DNA of 64,000 nucleotides. It comes from an uncultured Alistipes sp. (GTDB taxonomy: Bacteria; Bacteroidota; Bacteroidia; Bacteroidales; Rikenellaceae). Position 1 is the first letter of the stretch, and the number at the start of each line of letters is the position of its first letter. Below the pieces are notes generated by a model that saw only the letters and a list, made by a program, of their open reading frames with translations, was not told the DNA's origin and made no database searches. The stretch is taken from NCBI GenBank assembly GCA_938014215.1, contig CALLRW010000001.1, forward strand, positions 62,001-126,000, in the 5' to 3' direction. Positions 1 through 10,452 of the stretch are shown in pieces. The translations under genes were made by a program, and so were the position numbers.

Positions 1-536
1 TTTTCCGGATGGCCGAACCGCGCGTCGTGGTAGCGTATCGGGATGAATCGGCCGCCGGCCCACCGCAGATTCTGCGGCCGGAGGTTGTTGTGGGCGAACT
101 CCAGCCGGCGCAGCTCCTCCTGCAGGCGGTTGAGCCCTTCGAGCAGCCGTCCGGCCGATTCGCCGCGCAGCGCCTGTTCGAAGGTGACACCCGCCGGGAG
201 ATACTCCAGCACCAGATCGCAGCGGCGCTCCACCCCTGCGGGATCCGTCCAGCGCAGTTCGTCGGGCAGGATACGGTAGGGGGTCAGCCAGTCGGTATTC
301 AGCCGGCCGATCTGCGCGGCGGTCCGCTCAACGGAGGCGACGGCCGCCGACGAGAGGGGCAGCGACAGCAGCCAGCGGTGGCCGTGCCATTCGATTTCGG
401 CCTCGGCGAAGCGGGTTGTCCGCATCAGCCGCGGCAGCCCGTCCGCGCCGGTGACGACACGGGCATCCGCAAGCCGGGTAAAGGAGAGGTCGGGGGTCAG
501 CAGCGCCCGGGTGAAAGTTTGGATCGTAGGGGTCAT
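1..536 (-). CDS. Kinase-like protein with lost catalytic residues (pseudokinase), partial
   Basis: Read on the minus strand from an ATG at 536, the frame stays open for 178 codons and leaves the window at base 1, so the C-terminus is missing. Residues 149-156 read HNNLRPQN, matching the protein-kinase catalytic loop H-x-D-L-K-P-x-N but with Asn in place of the catalytic Asp and Arg in place of Lys. The following metal-binding segment (DFD in the kinase at 3235-4497) reads RYH at 168-170. It therefore looks like a paralogue of that kinase that cannot catalyse by the usual mechanism. It starts 7 bp after the VWA gene stop, so it is in the same operon. A regulatory or scaffold role is inference. 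Confidence 0.6.
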   Translation of the reverse strand, partial: MTPTIQTFTRALLTPDLSFTRLADARVVTGADGLPRLMRTTRFAEAEIEWHGHRWLLSLPLSSAAVASVERTAAQIGRLNTDWLTPYRILPDELRWTDPAGVERRCDLVLEYLPAGVTFEQALRGESAGRLLEGLNRLQEELRRLEFAHNNLRPQNLRWAGGRFIPIRYHDARFGHPE

Positions 537-543
537 GGTCGTG

Positions 544-1401
544 TCATTCGGTCTTGACGCTGATCGAGCCGATGTTGAGCATGGCGATGAGCTGTTCGGC
601 CGAGGCGTTGAAGCTCATGCCGCGGAACGGCGGCAGGGCTCCGGGCCCCTTGGCGTCGCGGATCGCCTCGTTGAAGACCTCGGGCATCGGGCTCGAGCAG
701 TCGTAGAGCAGCCGGGCATAGCGGTTCGGGTAGCCGGCCTCCTCCTCCGAGGGGAAGAAGACCGCCTGTCCGGCCTCGCCCGGGGCGATATGGATGTTGA
801 TGAGCAGCACGTTGCCGTCGCACGTACGCACGGCGCGCAGCCGCTGGCAGATGTGGCGCAGCTCCTCCTCGTCGCAGTCGGTGGCCTCGCCGTCGGTGAT
901 GTTGAAGACCGTGGGCGGGAAGCTTTCGGCATGCTCCGGGTTGCGGCACCACGCCTCGGCGATCTCCCGGGCGCGGTCCAGCGCCTCGTGCATGGGCGTC
1001 TGCCCGGCCGCTTCGGGGGCGATCCACGCCGGAGCGGGGATTTCGCGCAGGGCCGGCGTGCCGTCGGGCATCCGATATTCGACAATCTCGCGGCGGGTGG
1101 GCATCTCCCGGGCGGCCAGTTCGGCCACCGAGATCAGCTCCCGCCCGTCGGGCAGCAGCGAACCGACCTCGTCGTTGCCCGAGTAGCCCAGCACGGCGAT
1201 GTCGTAGTAGTCGCGCACGCCGTCGTTGCGGCGGGCCCGTTCGACGAGCTCGAAGAGCAGTCCGTTGGTGATCGAGGCCACGGCTTCGGCCTTCGTCATC
1301 CGCCGGCCGTGGTAGTGGATCTCCTCGGCCATCGATCCCGAACCGTCGATCAGCAGGATGAAGGCCGTGCGGTGGGTGCGTGTGATGCTTTGCGTATACA
1401 T
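544..1401 (-). CDS. von Willebrand factor type A (VWA) domain protein, TerY-like
   Basis: A 285-residue cytoplasmic protein without signal peptide or membrane segment. The metal-ion-dependent adhesion site is intact: DGSGS at residues 19-23, Thr135 in GQTPM, and Asp170 in NITDG. This arrangement matches stand-alone VWA proteins such as TerY, which work beside kinases and phosphatases in tellurium-resistance-type signalling clusters. The gene lies 7 bp downstream of the DUF4954 gene and 7 bp upstream of the kinase-like gene, so co-translation is likely. The ligand is unknown. The TerY comparison rests on fold and context only. Confidence 0.8.
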   Translation of the reverse strand: MYTQSITRTHRTAFILLIDGSGSMAEEIHYHGRRMTKAEAVASITNGLLFELVERARRNDGVRDYYDIAVLGYSGNDEVGSLLPDGRELISVAELAAREMPTRREIVEYRMPDGTPALREIPAPAWIAPEAAGQTPMHEALDRAREIAEAWCRNPEHAESFPPTVFNITDGEATDCDEEELRHICQRLRAVRTCDGNVLLINIHIAPGEAGQAVFFPSEEEAGYPNRYARLLYDCSSPMPEVFNEAIRDAKGPGALPPFRGMSFNASAEQLIAMLNIGSISVKTE

Positions 1402-1408
1402 GGGCGTC

Positions 1409-3139
1409 TTAGTTCAGGCCTCTTACGGCGTAATAGTCCTTGCGGCGATCCTCCTCGCTGTCGCAGTCGAGACCGTAGCTGACGGCCATGTCGAGCGAAC
1501 AGTCGCGCTGGCGGTCGGCGTCGGTCGTCTGGCGCATGGCCGCATGGGCGTTGCGTCCGGCCTCGATCGCCTCGCGGGTCTCCCCGGCCGTGGGCGTATG
1601 GCCGAGCATGGCGGCGTAGATCGAGCAGGCCCAGCTGTGGGCATAGTCGTCGTAGTGGACGTCGAAGACCCGGAAACGGTTGTCGACGGCCTGCGGATCG
1701 GTGAGTTCGCCGCGGTCGACGGCATCGAGGATCTCCTCCACGGCGCGCCGTGTGATGTACTGCCCGGCCACATCGATCCAGCGTCCCGAACCGTCGTAGC
1801 GGGGGTTCTCCTCCCCGCGGTCGAGCATCGACCCGAGGGCCGCCACGATGGCCCGGTTGTAGAGTTTCAGACCGCGCTGCAGCGAGGCGGCCCGGATCAG
1901 CGTTTTGTTATAGGTATAGACCGCTGCGTCGGGGTCCTGATCCTGGAGCGTGTGGAGGATGTTCACGGCCTGGATCATCGCCCCCGTAACGTAGGGGTTG
2001 TATTCGTCGAAGTTGATCACGTCGCGGCCCTTCTTGCGACGGTCGCGGGCCGGCCACTTCTCGATGTCGCGCACGGCGCCGTAGCTTGTGAGGTTGGCCC
2101 CCGGCATGAGGTGGCTGCGCCCCTCCTTCTCGATCAGATAGGAGTAGGGGAAGGCCGACGTGTCGTGGTGGTAGGAGTGGTGGCCCATGATCATCGTGAA
2201 GGCCCCCTCGAGGGCCGGCGACATGATGTAGGCCCCCGAGGCGAACTTGCAGCCCCGCAGGTGGACCGACTGGTGGACGGCGCCGCTCTTGAAGAGGTGG
2301 TTGCTCTGGTTCGAGCCGCTGCCGGCGTTGAAGAACGAGAACATCCCGGCGATGAGCAGCGACGACTTGTGGTGCGAGACGGTGTAGGGACCGGCGAAGA
2401 TCGAGGCGGCCTCGCCGTTTTCGCAGTGCGAGTTGGCGAAGAAGAGCGATTCGGCGGCCGTGAAGCCCTTGTCGAGGATGCAGCTCTCGCCCACGAAGCA
2501 GCGTTCGAGGGTAGTGCCGTTGCCGATTCTGGCCCCTTCGGCGGCGATCAGGTCGCAGGCCTTGACGTCGACGCCGATCGTGACGTCGTCGCACAGCGTG
2601 GCGTTTTCGAGCAGCGAGGCGCCGTCGATCTCGACGCGGTCGCCGATGCGCACCTCGCGGATGAAGCGGGCGCCGTTGATGCGGCAGTCGCAGCCCACCT
2701 GGCCGATCTCCGCGGCGCGGCTTTCGGCATGGGCTTCGACCATGCGTTCGAGGGTCTCGATGGTCTGTTGCCGGTGGCGGTAGACGGCCATGACGTAGGC
2801 CACCTGGGCCGACATCGTATCGAAGATCTTCACCGTGCGGCCGCCGCATTCGTTCATCGTGGCCACGCCGACGCCGTTGCCGAAGGTCGAGCAGTGGCGG
2901 CATTCGAGCGCGGTGACATCCTCGACAATCGAGCGTTCACCGATGCGGTAGTTGCGCACCCGGGAGTGGATGATGCGGGCGGCGGAGGCGATCTCAACGC
3001 GGCCTTCGAGGCGGCTGTTGCGCAACTGTTCGGGGCGGAAGTCCTCCGCCACGCGCACCTGCGACCACTCCTCGGCCGAATTGCCGAGGGCCTCGAGTGC
3101 GGTGATCTCCGCAGCCGTCAGGGTTCTGAATGGAGTCAT
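1409..3139 (-). CDS. DUF4954 family protein (predicted left-handed beta-helix)
   Basis: 576 residues. The ATG at 3139 (MTPFRTLTAAEI) is chosen because the upstream extension of the frame crosses the promoter at 3216-3246 and adds unconserved residues. The middle, about residues 60-290, is rich in hexapeptide-like steps with isoleucine/valine turns (such as IGERSIVEDV and IGDRVEIDGASL), which suggests a left-handed beta-helix like acyl/nucleotidyl transferases of the hexapeptide class. A His-rich stretch HHSYHHD follows. DUF4954 is known mainly from Bacteroidetes and spirochaetes and has no assigned activity. It lies between a kinase and a VWA/pseudokinase pair. Confidence 0.8.
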   Translation of the reverse strand: MTPFRTLTAAEITALEALGNSAEEWSQVRVAEDFRPEQLRNSRLEGRVEIASAARIIHSRVRNYRIGERSIVEDVTALECRHCSTFGNGVGVATMNECGGRTVKIFDTMSAQVAYVMAVYRHRQQTIETLERMVEAHAESRAAEIGQVGCDCRINGARFIREVRIGDRVEIDGASLLENATLCDDVTIGVDVKACDLIAAEGARIGNGTTLERCFVGESCILDKGFTAAESLFFANSHCENGEAASIFAGPYTVSHHKSSLLIAGMFSFFNAGSGSNQSNHLFKSGAVHQSVHLRGCKFASGAYIMSPALEGAFTMIMGHHSYHHDTSAFPYSYLIEKEGRSHLMPGANLTSYGAVRDIEKWPARDRRKKGRDVINFDEYNPYVTGAMIQAVNILHTLQDQDPDAAVYTYNKTLIRAASLQRGLKLYNRAIVAALGSMLDRGEENPRYDGSGRWIDVAGQYITRRAVEEILDAVDRGELTDPQAVDNRFRVFDVHYDDYAHSWACSIYAAMLGHTPTAGETREAIEAGRNAHAAMRQTTDADRQRDCSLDMAVSYGLDCDSEEDRRKDYYAVRGLN

Positions 3140-3215
3140 AATTCGTGGTATCTCGCCGGGGGCGGCGTGGACGGGTTCGGATCCGGTCCGCGACGGCCTC
3201 CCATGTTCCAAATCA

Positions 3216-3246
3216 CAAATATAGCGATTTGCGATCAAATCTCAAA
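3216..3246 (-). promoter_or_regulatory. Promoter for the DUF4954-VWA-pseudokinase operon
   Basis: On the minus strand TTTG (3243-3246), 19 bp, TATATTTG (3216-3223). This is an exact match to the Bacteroidetes housekeeping pattern. It overlaps the last codons of the upstream kinase gene, so the three downstream genes can be expressed apart from the kinase. Confidence 0.65.
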
Positions 3247-4497
3247 TTCGTGCCCCTCGTGATCGATCTCCGATCGTCGTCCGTGGCGGAGCAGCCGGGC
3301 GCGGCCCGCGCGGAAGGGCTTCACCGCCTCGCATCCCGGGCAGCTCAGCCGCGTGTGCCCCTCCGGGTCGATGAAGTGCCACGTGCGGCCCAGCAGCACG
3401 GCGGCCAGCCCCTCGGTGAAGTCGAATCCGTTGTCGTAGAGCGGCGGGATGACCTCCCGTTCGTGCGTTCGGTAGCCCCAGCGGCCGCCCTCGACGAACA
3501 GCTCCGGAATCTCTTGAGCGACGCCCTGCTCGGCTGTCGGTTGGCCGGCCGTATCCCGTGCGACGGGTCCAGTCTCATCGGCGATGGGTTGAGGCTTGCA
3601 GAGGGGCTGCTCTCCGCACCGGGATGCCTCCTCCCGACGGCGGTCGGCCTGCCGGACCGCCTCGGCCAGCAGCGCCCCGAGTTCGGGCAGCTCCGGTCGC
3701 GGCGCGTACAACAACCGCGCCATGCGGTACTCCACGGCCATGCCCCGCGCCTCGAAGCGATCGATGCTCTCCTGCAGGGCCGGGTCCGTGGCGATCCGCC
3801 GCGGATCGTAGAGCAGCGTATCCACCCCGCCGTAACGCTCCCAGAGCGTCGGGTCGAGGCTCAGCGCATGGAGCGCCGTGGCGATCAGCGCCGCCGGATA
3901 GTCATCCAGCCGCGCATTGAAATCCCCGGCCGTGCGGGCCGGATGCTGGTAGGCCGCCGTCCCCAGTTCGGGACTCGTCTCACCGGCAAAGCAGGGCAGG
4001 TAGGCGGCGTCGAAGTCAATCGGCCGGAGCTCTCCGTCGGCCGTGACCAGGATGTTCTCGGGTTTCAGATCGCCGTGGGCCCGGTCGTCGGCCACCATCG
4101 CGGCGGCCAGCCGGTCGAAGGCCTCGGACAACCGCCGCAGACGTTCCGTATCGCCCGCCCCGGCCGCCGCGGCAATCGTCGTGTGGAGATCCTCGCCCTC
4201 GATCCAGTCGCCGATGACCACGTCAACCCACTCGCCGCTGTGTGTCGACGTGTAGAGATAGAGCTCCTTTTCGAGCAGCCGTTCGCCGTAGATCTCGCGC
4301 AGGTGGCGCTGTGGCCGCAGGTAGCCCCGCAGCGAGCGGATCCGCCCCTCGTGACGGATGCGGAAGACCACGGCCGAGTTGCCGACACTGAAGCACATCC
4401 GCCCCGTGGCATCGCGGCATACCTCCACCTCCCCCAGCGTGCGGGTCAGCCCGCAGGGGTCCGAGAGACTCATCAGATATTGGCGTAGCGTGTGCAT
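3235..4497 (-). CDS. Protein kinase-like protein with C-terminal WG repeat
   Basis: 420 residues from the ATG at 4497 (MHTLRQYL). Longer in-frame starts would run through the slyD terminator and into the slyD coding end. The catalytic loop HGDLKPEN is at 141-148 and the metal-binding DFD at 161-163, so the active site looks intact. The nucleotide-binding lobe is divergent, with no clear glycine loop. A WG-type repeat (GGRWGYRTHEREVIPPLYD) lies near residues 330-376. The protein has no membrane segment. It is followed by DUF4954, VWA and pseudokinase genes. Phosphorylation of those neighbours is inference. Confidence 0.75.
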   Translation of the reverse strand: MHTLRQYLMSLSDPCGLTRTLGEVEVCRDATGRMCFSVGNSAVVFRIRHEGRIRSLRGYLRPQRHLREIYGERLLEKELYLYTSTHSGEWVDVVIGDWIEGEDLHTTIAAAAGAGDTERLRRLSEAFDRLAAAMVADDRAHGDLKPENILVTADGELRPIDFDAAYLPCFAGETSPELGTAAYQHPARTAGDFNARLDDYPAALIATALHALSLDPTLWERYGGVDTLLYDPRRIATDPALQESIDRFEARGMAVEYRMARLLYAPRPELPELGALLAEAVRQADRRREEASRCGEQPLCKPQPIADETGPVARDTAGQPTAEQGVAQEIPELFVEGGRWGYRTHEREVIPPLYDNGFDFTEGLAAVLLGRTWHFIDPEGHTRLSCPGCEAVKPFRAGRARLLRHGRRSEIDHEGHEFEI

Positions 4498-4577
4498 GCG
4501 GTGCGAAACGTTTGGCCGATTGCGCGGAAGAGAACCGGATATGGCCGGACTTCTCCCCGGGAAACGGCCGGAGATGA

Positions 4578-4605
4578 AAAAAACCGGATCGAAACCCGGT
4601 TTTTT
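4578..4605 (-). terminator. Intrinsic terminator after slyD
   Basis: AAAAAACCGG and CCGGTTTTTT form a hairpin flanked by A and T tracts, 70 bp downstream of the slyD stop. Symmetry would allow it to work on both strands. Confidence 0.75.
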
Positions 4606-4672
4606 CTGATACACCCTGCCGTGGGGATCGATCCGGGGCCTCTTCGGGCGGTCCGATCCTCCGCAGCGGCGA

Positions 4673-5221
4673 TTAGTGGCAGTGGCAGTGACCGTCGTGG
4701 TCGTCGCAGCAGCCGTCGTCACAGCCGTGGTCGCCGCCGCACGATCCGCACGAGCAGTGGCCCTGCAGATCCTCCGGGGTCACGTCGCGAACCGATACCA
4801 CCTCGACCTCGAAGTTCAGCGTCTTGCCGGCCATCGGGTGGTTGAAGTCCATCTTCACGTGCTCGTCGCCGACCTCCTTGACCGTGCCCATCATGCGGTT
4901 GCCCTGGGCATCGCTCATCGGCACCTGGCTCCCCTCGAAGAGGATATCCTCGGCCAGTTTGCCGTCGACCATGAAGATATTCTTGGGCAGATTGACGATC
5001 GCCTCCTCGATCACCTCGCCGTAGCCGTCCTTGGGCTCCAGCGTGAACGAGACCTTGTCACCGGGCTCCTTGCCGAGGATCGCCTCCTCGAACTTCGGGA
5101 GCAGCATGCCCGTGCCGAAGATGAACTCCAGCGGCTGGCCCGGACGCGACTGGTCCGCAATCTTGCCGTCGACGGTGAGCTTGTAGTCCACGGCGACCAT
5201 TTTGTTCTGTTCTACTTTCAT
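4673..5221 (-). CDS. slyD: FKBP-type peptidyl-prolyl cis-trans isomerase, SlyD type
   Basis: 182 residues. The N-terminal FKBP core (VAVDYKLTVDGKIADQS, then PLEFIFGTGMLLPKFEEAI) is interrupted by the IF chaperone flap typical of SlyD (about residues 65-120, NLPKNIFMVDGKLAEDI). The last 30 residues are a metal-binding tail with many His, Cys and Asp (HCSCGSCGGDHGCDDG). The known role is cytoplasmic proline isomerization, folding assistance and nickel/zinc binding. Length is typical. The gene is monocistronic between its own promoter and terminator. Confidence 0.93.
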   Translation of the reverse strand: MKVEQNKMVAVDYKLTVDGKIADQSRPGQPLEFIFGTGMLLPKFEEAILGKEPGDKVSFTLEPKDGYGEVIEEAIVNLPKNIFMVDGKLAEDILFEGSQVPMSDAQGNRMMGTVKEVGDEHVKMDFNHPMAGKTLNFEVEVVSVRDVTPEDLQGHCSCGSCGGDHGCDDGCCDDHDGHCHCH

Positions 5222-5302
5222 ACGAGTATTTGCTTGATTTAAGAGTTTGCCTGTTGTTCAGGTGTTTGTCTGCAGCGGTCCGCTGTGCGGCGGCTGCGGC
5301 CC

Positions 5303-5334
5303 CAAAGGTACGCACTTCGGGGCGAGTTGCCAAA
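5303..5334 (-). promoter_or_regulatory. Promoter of slyD
   Basis: TTTG (5331-5334), 20 bp, TACCTTTG (5303-5310) on the minus strand, giving a leader of about 75 nt before the slyD ATG. Confidence 0.65.
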
Positions 5335-5379
5335 TTCTCGGGCAAAATTCTGCGTCCGAAAATCGTGCCGGAGTCTGTG

Positions 5380-5411
5380 AAAAAGGGCGGCGGGTCTCAC
5401 CCGTCGCCCTT
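5380..5411 (-). terminator. Terminator of the gcvP transcript
   Basis: AAGGGCG-x-CGGGT (5383-5395) pairs with ACCCG-x-CGCCCTT (5399-5411) around a CTC loop. On the minus strand it is followed by a run of T. It lies 340 bp beyond the gcvP stop, so gcvP would carry an unusually long 3' untranslated region. Confidence 0.65.
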
Positions 5412-5750
5412 GCCGTGTCGGTTTCATCCTTGCGGGGCGGCTCTGCGGGGCTCCTTGCCTGGCTGCGCGGAATCACCATGTGCCCGGCGAAACCTTGCCT
5501 GGCGACATGTGATTGCCGCTTGCGGAGCAGCTCCTTGCCTGACGGTGCGAGACAACCGCTTGCCCGGGGGCCGGAGGAGTTTTCGTGCCCGGCAGGTGGT
5601 CGGGTTGCCTCCTTGCCTCCTTGCCGGCTGTCCGGGAACCTTCATCCCCCGGCCGCCTGCCGTGGTGCCTTGTCGGTAACCCAAGGAGACTGCCTGCCGA
5701 CAGACCGAAGGAGCTATGCCTCATTTACCCCCCCCCTCGCTGCGACCCGG
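5412..5750. repeat. Gene-free spacer with scattered CTTGCC-type repeats
   Basis: No supported gene. The motif YTTGCCKG or a one-base variant recurs about ten times at irregular 20-40 bp intervals (for example near 5409, 5454, 5493, 5519, 5533, 5559, 5611 and 5620). The spacer sits between the gcvP stop and the proposed gcvP terminator, so it would be transcribed as 3' UTR. Confidence 0.45.
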
Positions 5751-8582
<2,832 letters not shown>

Positions 8583-8624
8583 ACGGTATGTTTAAGAATT
8601 GTCGATCTTTCGGACAAGGTTATA

Positions 8625-8656
8625 CAAAGATAAGGTAAAAGCGATGGAAGCGCAAA
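8625..8656 (-). promoter_or_regulatory. Promoter of gcvP
   Basis: TTTG (8653-8656), 20 bp, TATCTTTG (8625-8632) on the minus strand. No glycine-riboswitch-like element is evident in the short leader. Confidence 0.6.
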
Positions 8657-8715
8657 AATTTCGATCGGATTATTTTCGGTCGGATCGTGCGTCGGGATTG
8701 CCGCTGCGGAGCGGG

Positions 8716-10296
8716 CTATTTTCCGGTGCGGACCTCGTCGGGCCACGGACACGGCTCGCCCGTAGCGCGGAACGTGGGGCGTTGGGCCGCCGCCCGGCGC
8801 AGTTGTTCGCCCAGCTGCCGGGCCATGCGCCGTACGCGGGCGGGCTCTTCGGACGCCAGGTCGTGCTGTTCGCCGATGTCGCGGCGGATGTTGTAGAGAC
8901 GCAGCCGCCCCGTCTCCCAGGTGTAGATCAGATGCCAGTCGCCGTCGAGGAGGGCCGAATAGGCGCCGTAACCCTCCTCCTGATTCTGGGTTTCACCCCA
9001 CAGGTTCGGGAAGTGCCATACGATCGGCCGGCGGTAGCGTCGGGAGGGGTGGCGAAGCACCCCGGCAAAGCTCCGCCCGTCGATGGTCTGGCGGGTCGTG
9101 TAGTGCTCCACGCCGGCCAGTTCGAGCACCGTCGGGAAGAAGTCCTCGATCATCACCGGCTGGTCGCACGTCGTGCCCCCCTCGACCACGCCCGGCCAGA
9201 CGACCAGCATCGGTTCGCGGACGCCGCCCAGAAAGGCCGACCCCTTGCCGGCCCGTGCGGGCCAGTTCTGATCGCGGTTGGCTCGTCCCTGGCGGACGTT
9301 GTTCAGCCCCTGGCCGCCGTTGTCCGACAGGAAGAGAATGATCGTGTTGCGGGCCGTCTCGGGGTATTGCTCCAGAAAGTCGAGCAGGTCGCCCAGGCTG
9401 CGGTCCATCCCCTCGACGAGCGCCGCGTAACGCGTCTCGTTTTCGTTGAGCGGGGCGTCGAGCTGCGTGTCGTAACGGCCCCGGTAGTGCGACGTGAAGC
9501 GCACGTCCTCCTCGTAGGGGGCGTGCACGGCGTAGTGCGACATGTAGAGGTAGAAGGGCTGCCCCGAGGCGATCGGCACCTTCAGCGCCTCGATCGCTTC
9601 GCGTGTCAGCACCTCGGTCAGGAAGAGATCCGTGCCGTAGTACTTTTCGAGTCCGAGCACCTCCTGCGGCGTCCCCTGGCCGAAGTTGCGGCGGGCGAGG
9701 TAGCTTCCCGGAGCGCCGTTGGCCCCGCCGGCGATGTTGACGTCGAAGCCCATCGTACGGGGATCGGCCCCGGGGGTGGTCTTCGCCCCGAAGTGGGCCT
9801 TGCCGCAGTGGATCGTGTAGTAGCCGTGGGCGCGGAGCAGCTGCGGAAGGGTCGTTACGGGGGTGGCGTTGCGCGTGTTGTGCGCCGAGATGACGGTGTC
9901 GGGCTGGATGCCGTTCCAGTTCCAGGCCGGGAGGTCGATCACCTCGCTCCGGGCATCGGTCTGACGGTCGTAGTCGAGCGTCCAGTTGGTGACGCGGTGG
10001 CGGGCGGCGTTCATTCCCGAGAGCAGGCTGCAGCGCGAGGGCGATGACACGGCGCAGGCATAGGCCGCCGTGAAGCGGACACCCATCCGGGCCAGCCGCT
10101 CCATGTTGGGGGTGTGGTAGCGGTCGTTGAGCGGCGTGCGCTGCTCGTAGAAGGGGACCGACGTATCCTGCCATCCCATGTCGTCGACCAGAAAGAGGAG
10201 GATGTTCGGGCGCGGGGCGTCGGGTTGCGGTTCGGCGGCTGCGGCCGTCGCCGTGAGTGGCAGGGCGGCCAGTGCCAGGAGCGGACGGGAGTACAT
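8716..10296 (-). CDS. Secreted S1-family sulfatase, serine type
   Basis: 526 residues from the ATG at 10296 (MYSRPLLALAALPLTATAAA), which supplies a signal peptide; the longer frame adds a non-signal N-terminus. The sulfatase signature is S84-S-P-S-R88 in AVSSPSRCSLLSG. The first Ser must be oxidised to formylglycine, which in anaerobes is done by a radical-SAM maturase (anSME). Metal ligands appear as VDDMG near 37-41 and LSDNGG later. Expected role: removal of sulfate esters from host or dietary glycans in the periplasm. Substrate cannot be read from the sequence. No PUL genes adjoin it; the nearest upstream gene is a nucleoside kinase. Confidence 0.9.
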   Translation of the reverse strand: MYSRPLLALAALPLTATAAAAEPQPDAPRPNILLFLVDDMGWQDTSVPFYEQRTPLNDRYHTPNMERLARMGVRFTAAYACAVSSPSRCSLLSGMNAARHRVTNWTLDYDRQTDARSEVIDLPAWNWNGIQPDTVISAHNTRNATPVTTLPQLLRAHGYYTIHCGKAHFGAKTTPGADPRTMGFDVNIAGGANGAPGSYLARRNFGQGTPQEVLGLEKYYGTDLFLTEVLTREAIEALKVPIASGQPFYLYMSHYAVHAPYEEDVRFTSHYRGRYDTQLDAPLNENETRYAALVEGMDRSLGDLLDFLEQYPETARNTIILFLSDNGGQGLNNVRQGRANRDQNWPARAGKGSAFLGGVREPMLVVWPGVVEGGTTCDQPVMIEDFFPTVLELAGVEHYTTRQTIDGRSFAGVLRHPSRRYRRPIVWHFPNLWGETQNQEEGYGAYSALLDGDWHLIYTWETGRLRLYNIRRDIGEQHDLASEEPARVRRMARQLGEQLRRAAAQRPTFRATGEPCPWPDEVRTGK

Positions 10297-10452
10297 GGAG
10301 AGCGGGGAGTTTGGGTGATGGCACCGCCCGGGAAGGGGCCGGCCGGTACCGGGTTGGTTGATAGACGGATGCCGGGCCGCCGAGGAGCCGGTCACTGCCG
10401 GTTGGGAGTCGGCTGCCGGGCCGGGTGGACCGCCCGGCCCGGCGGCGTTGCC

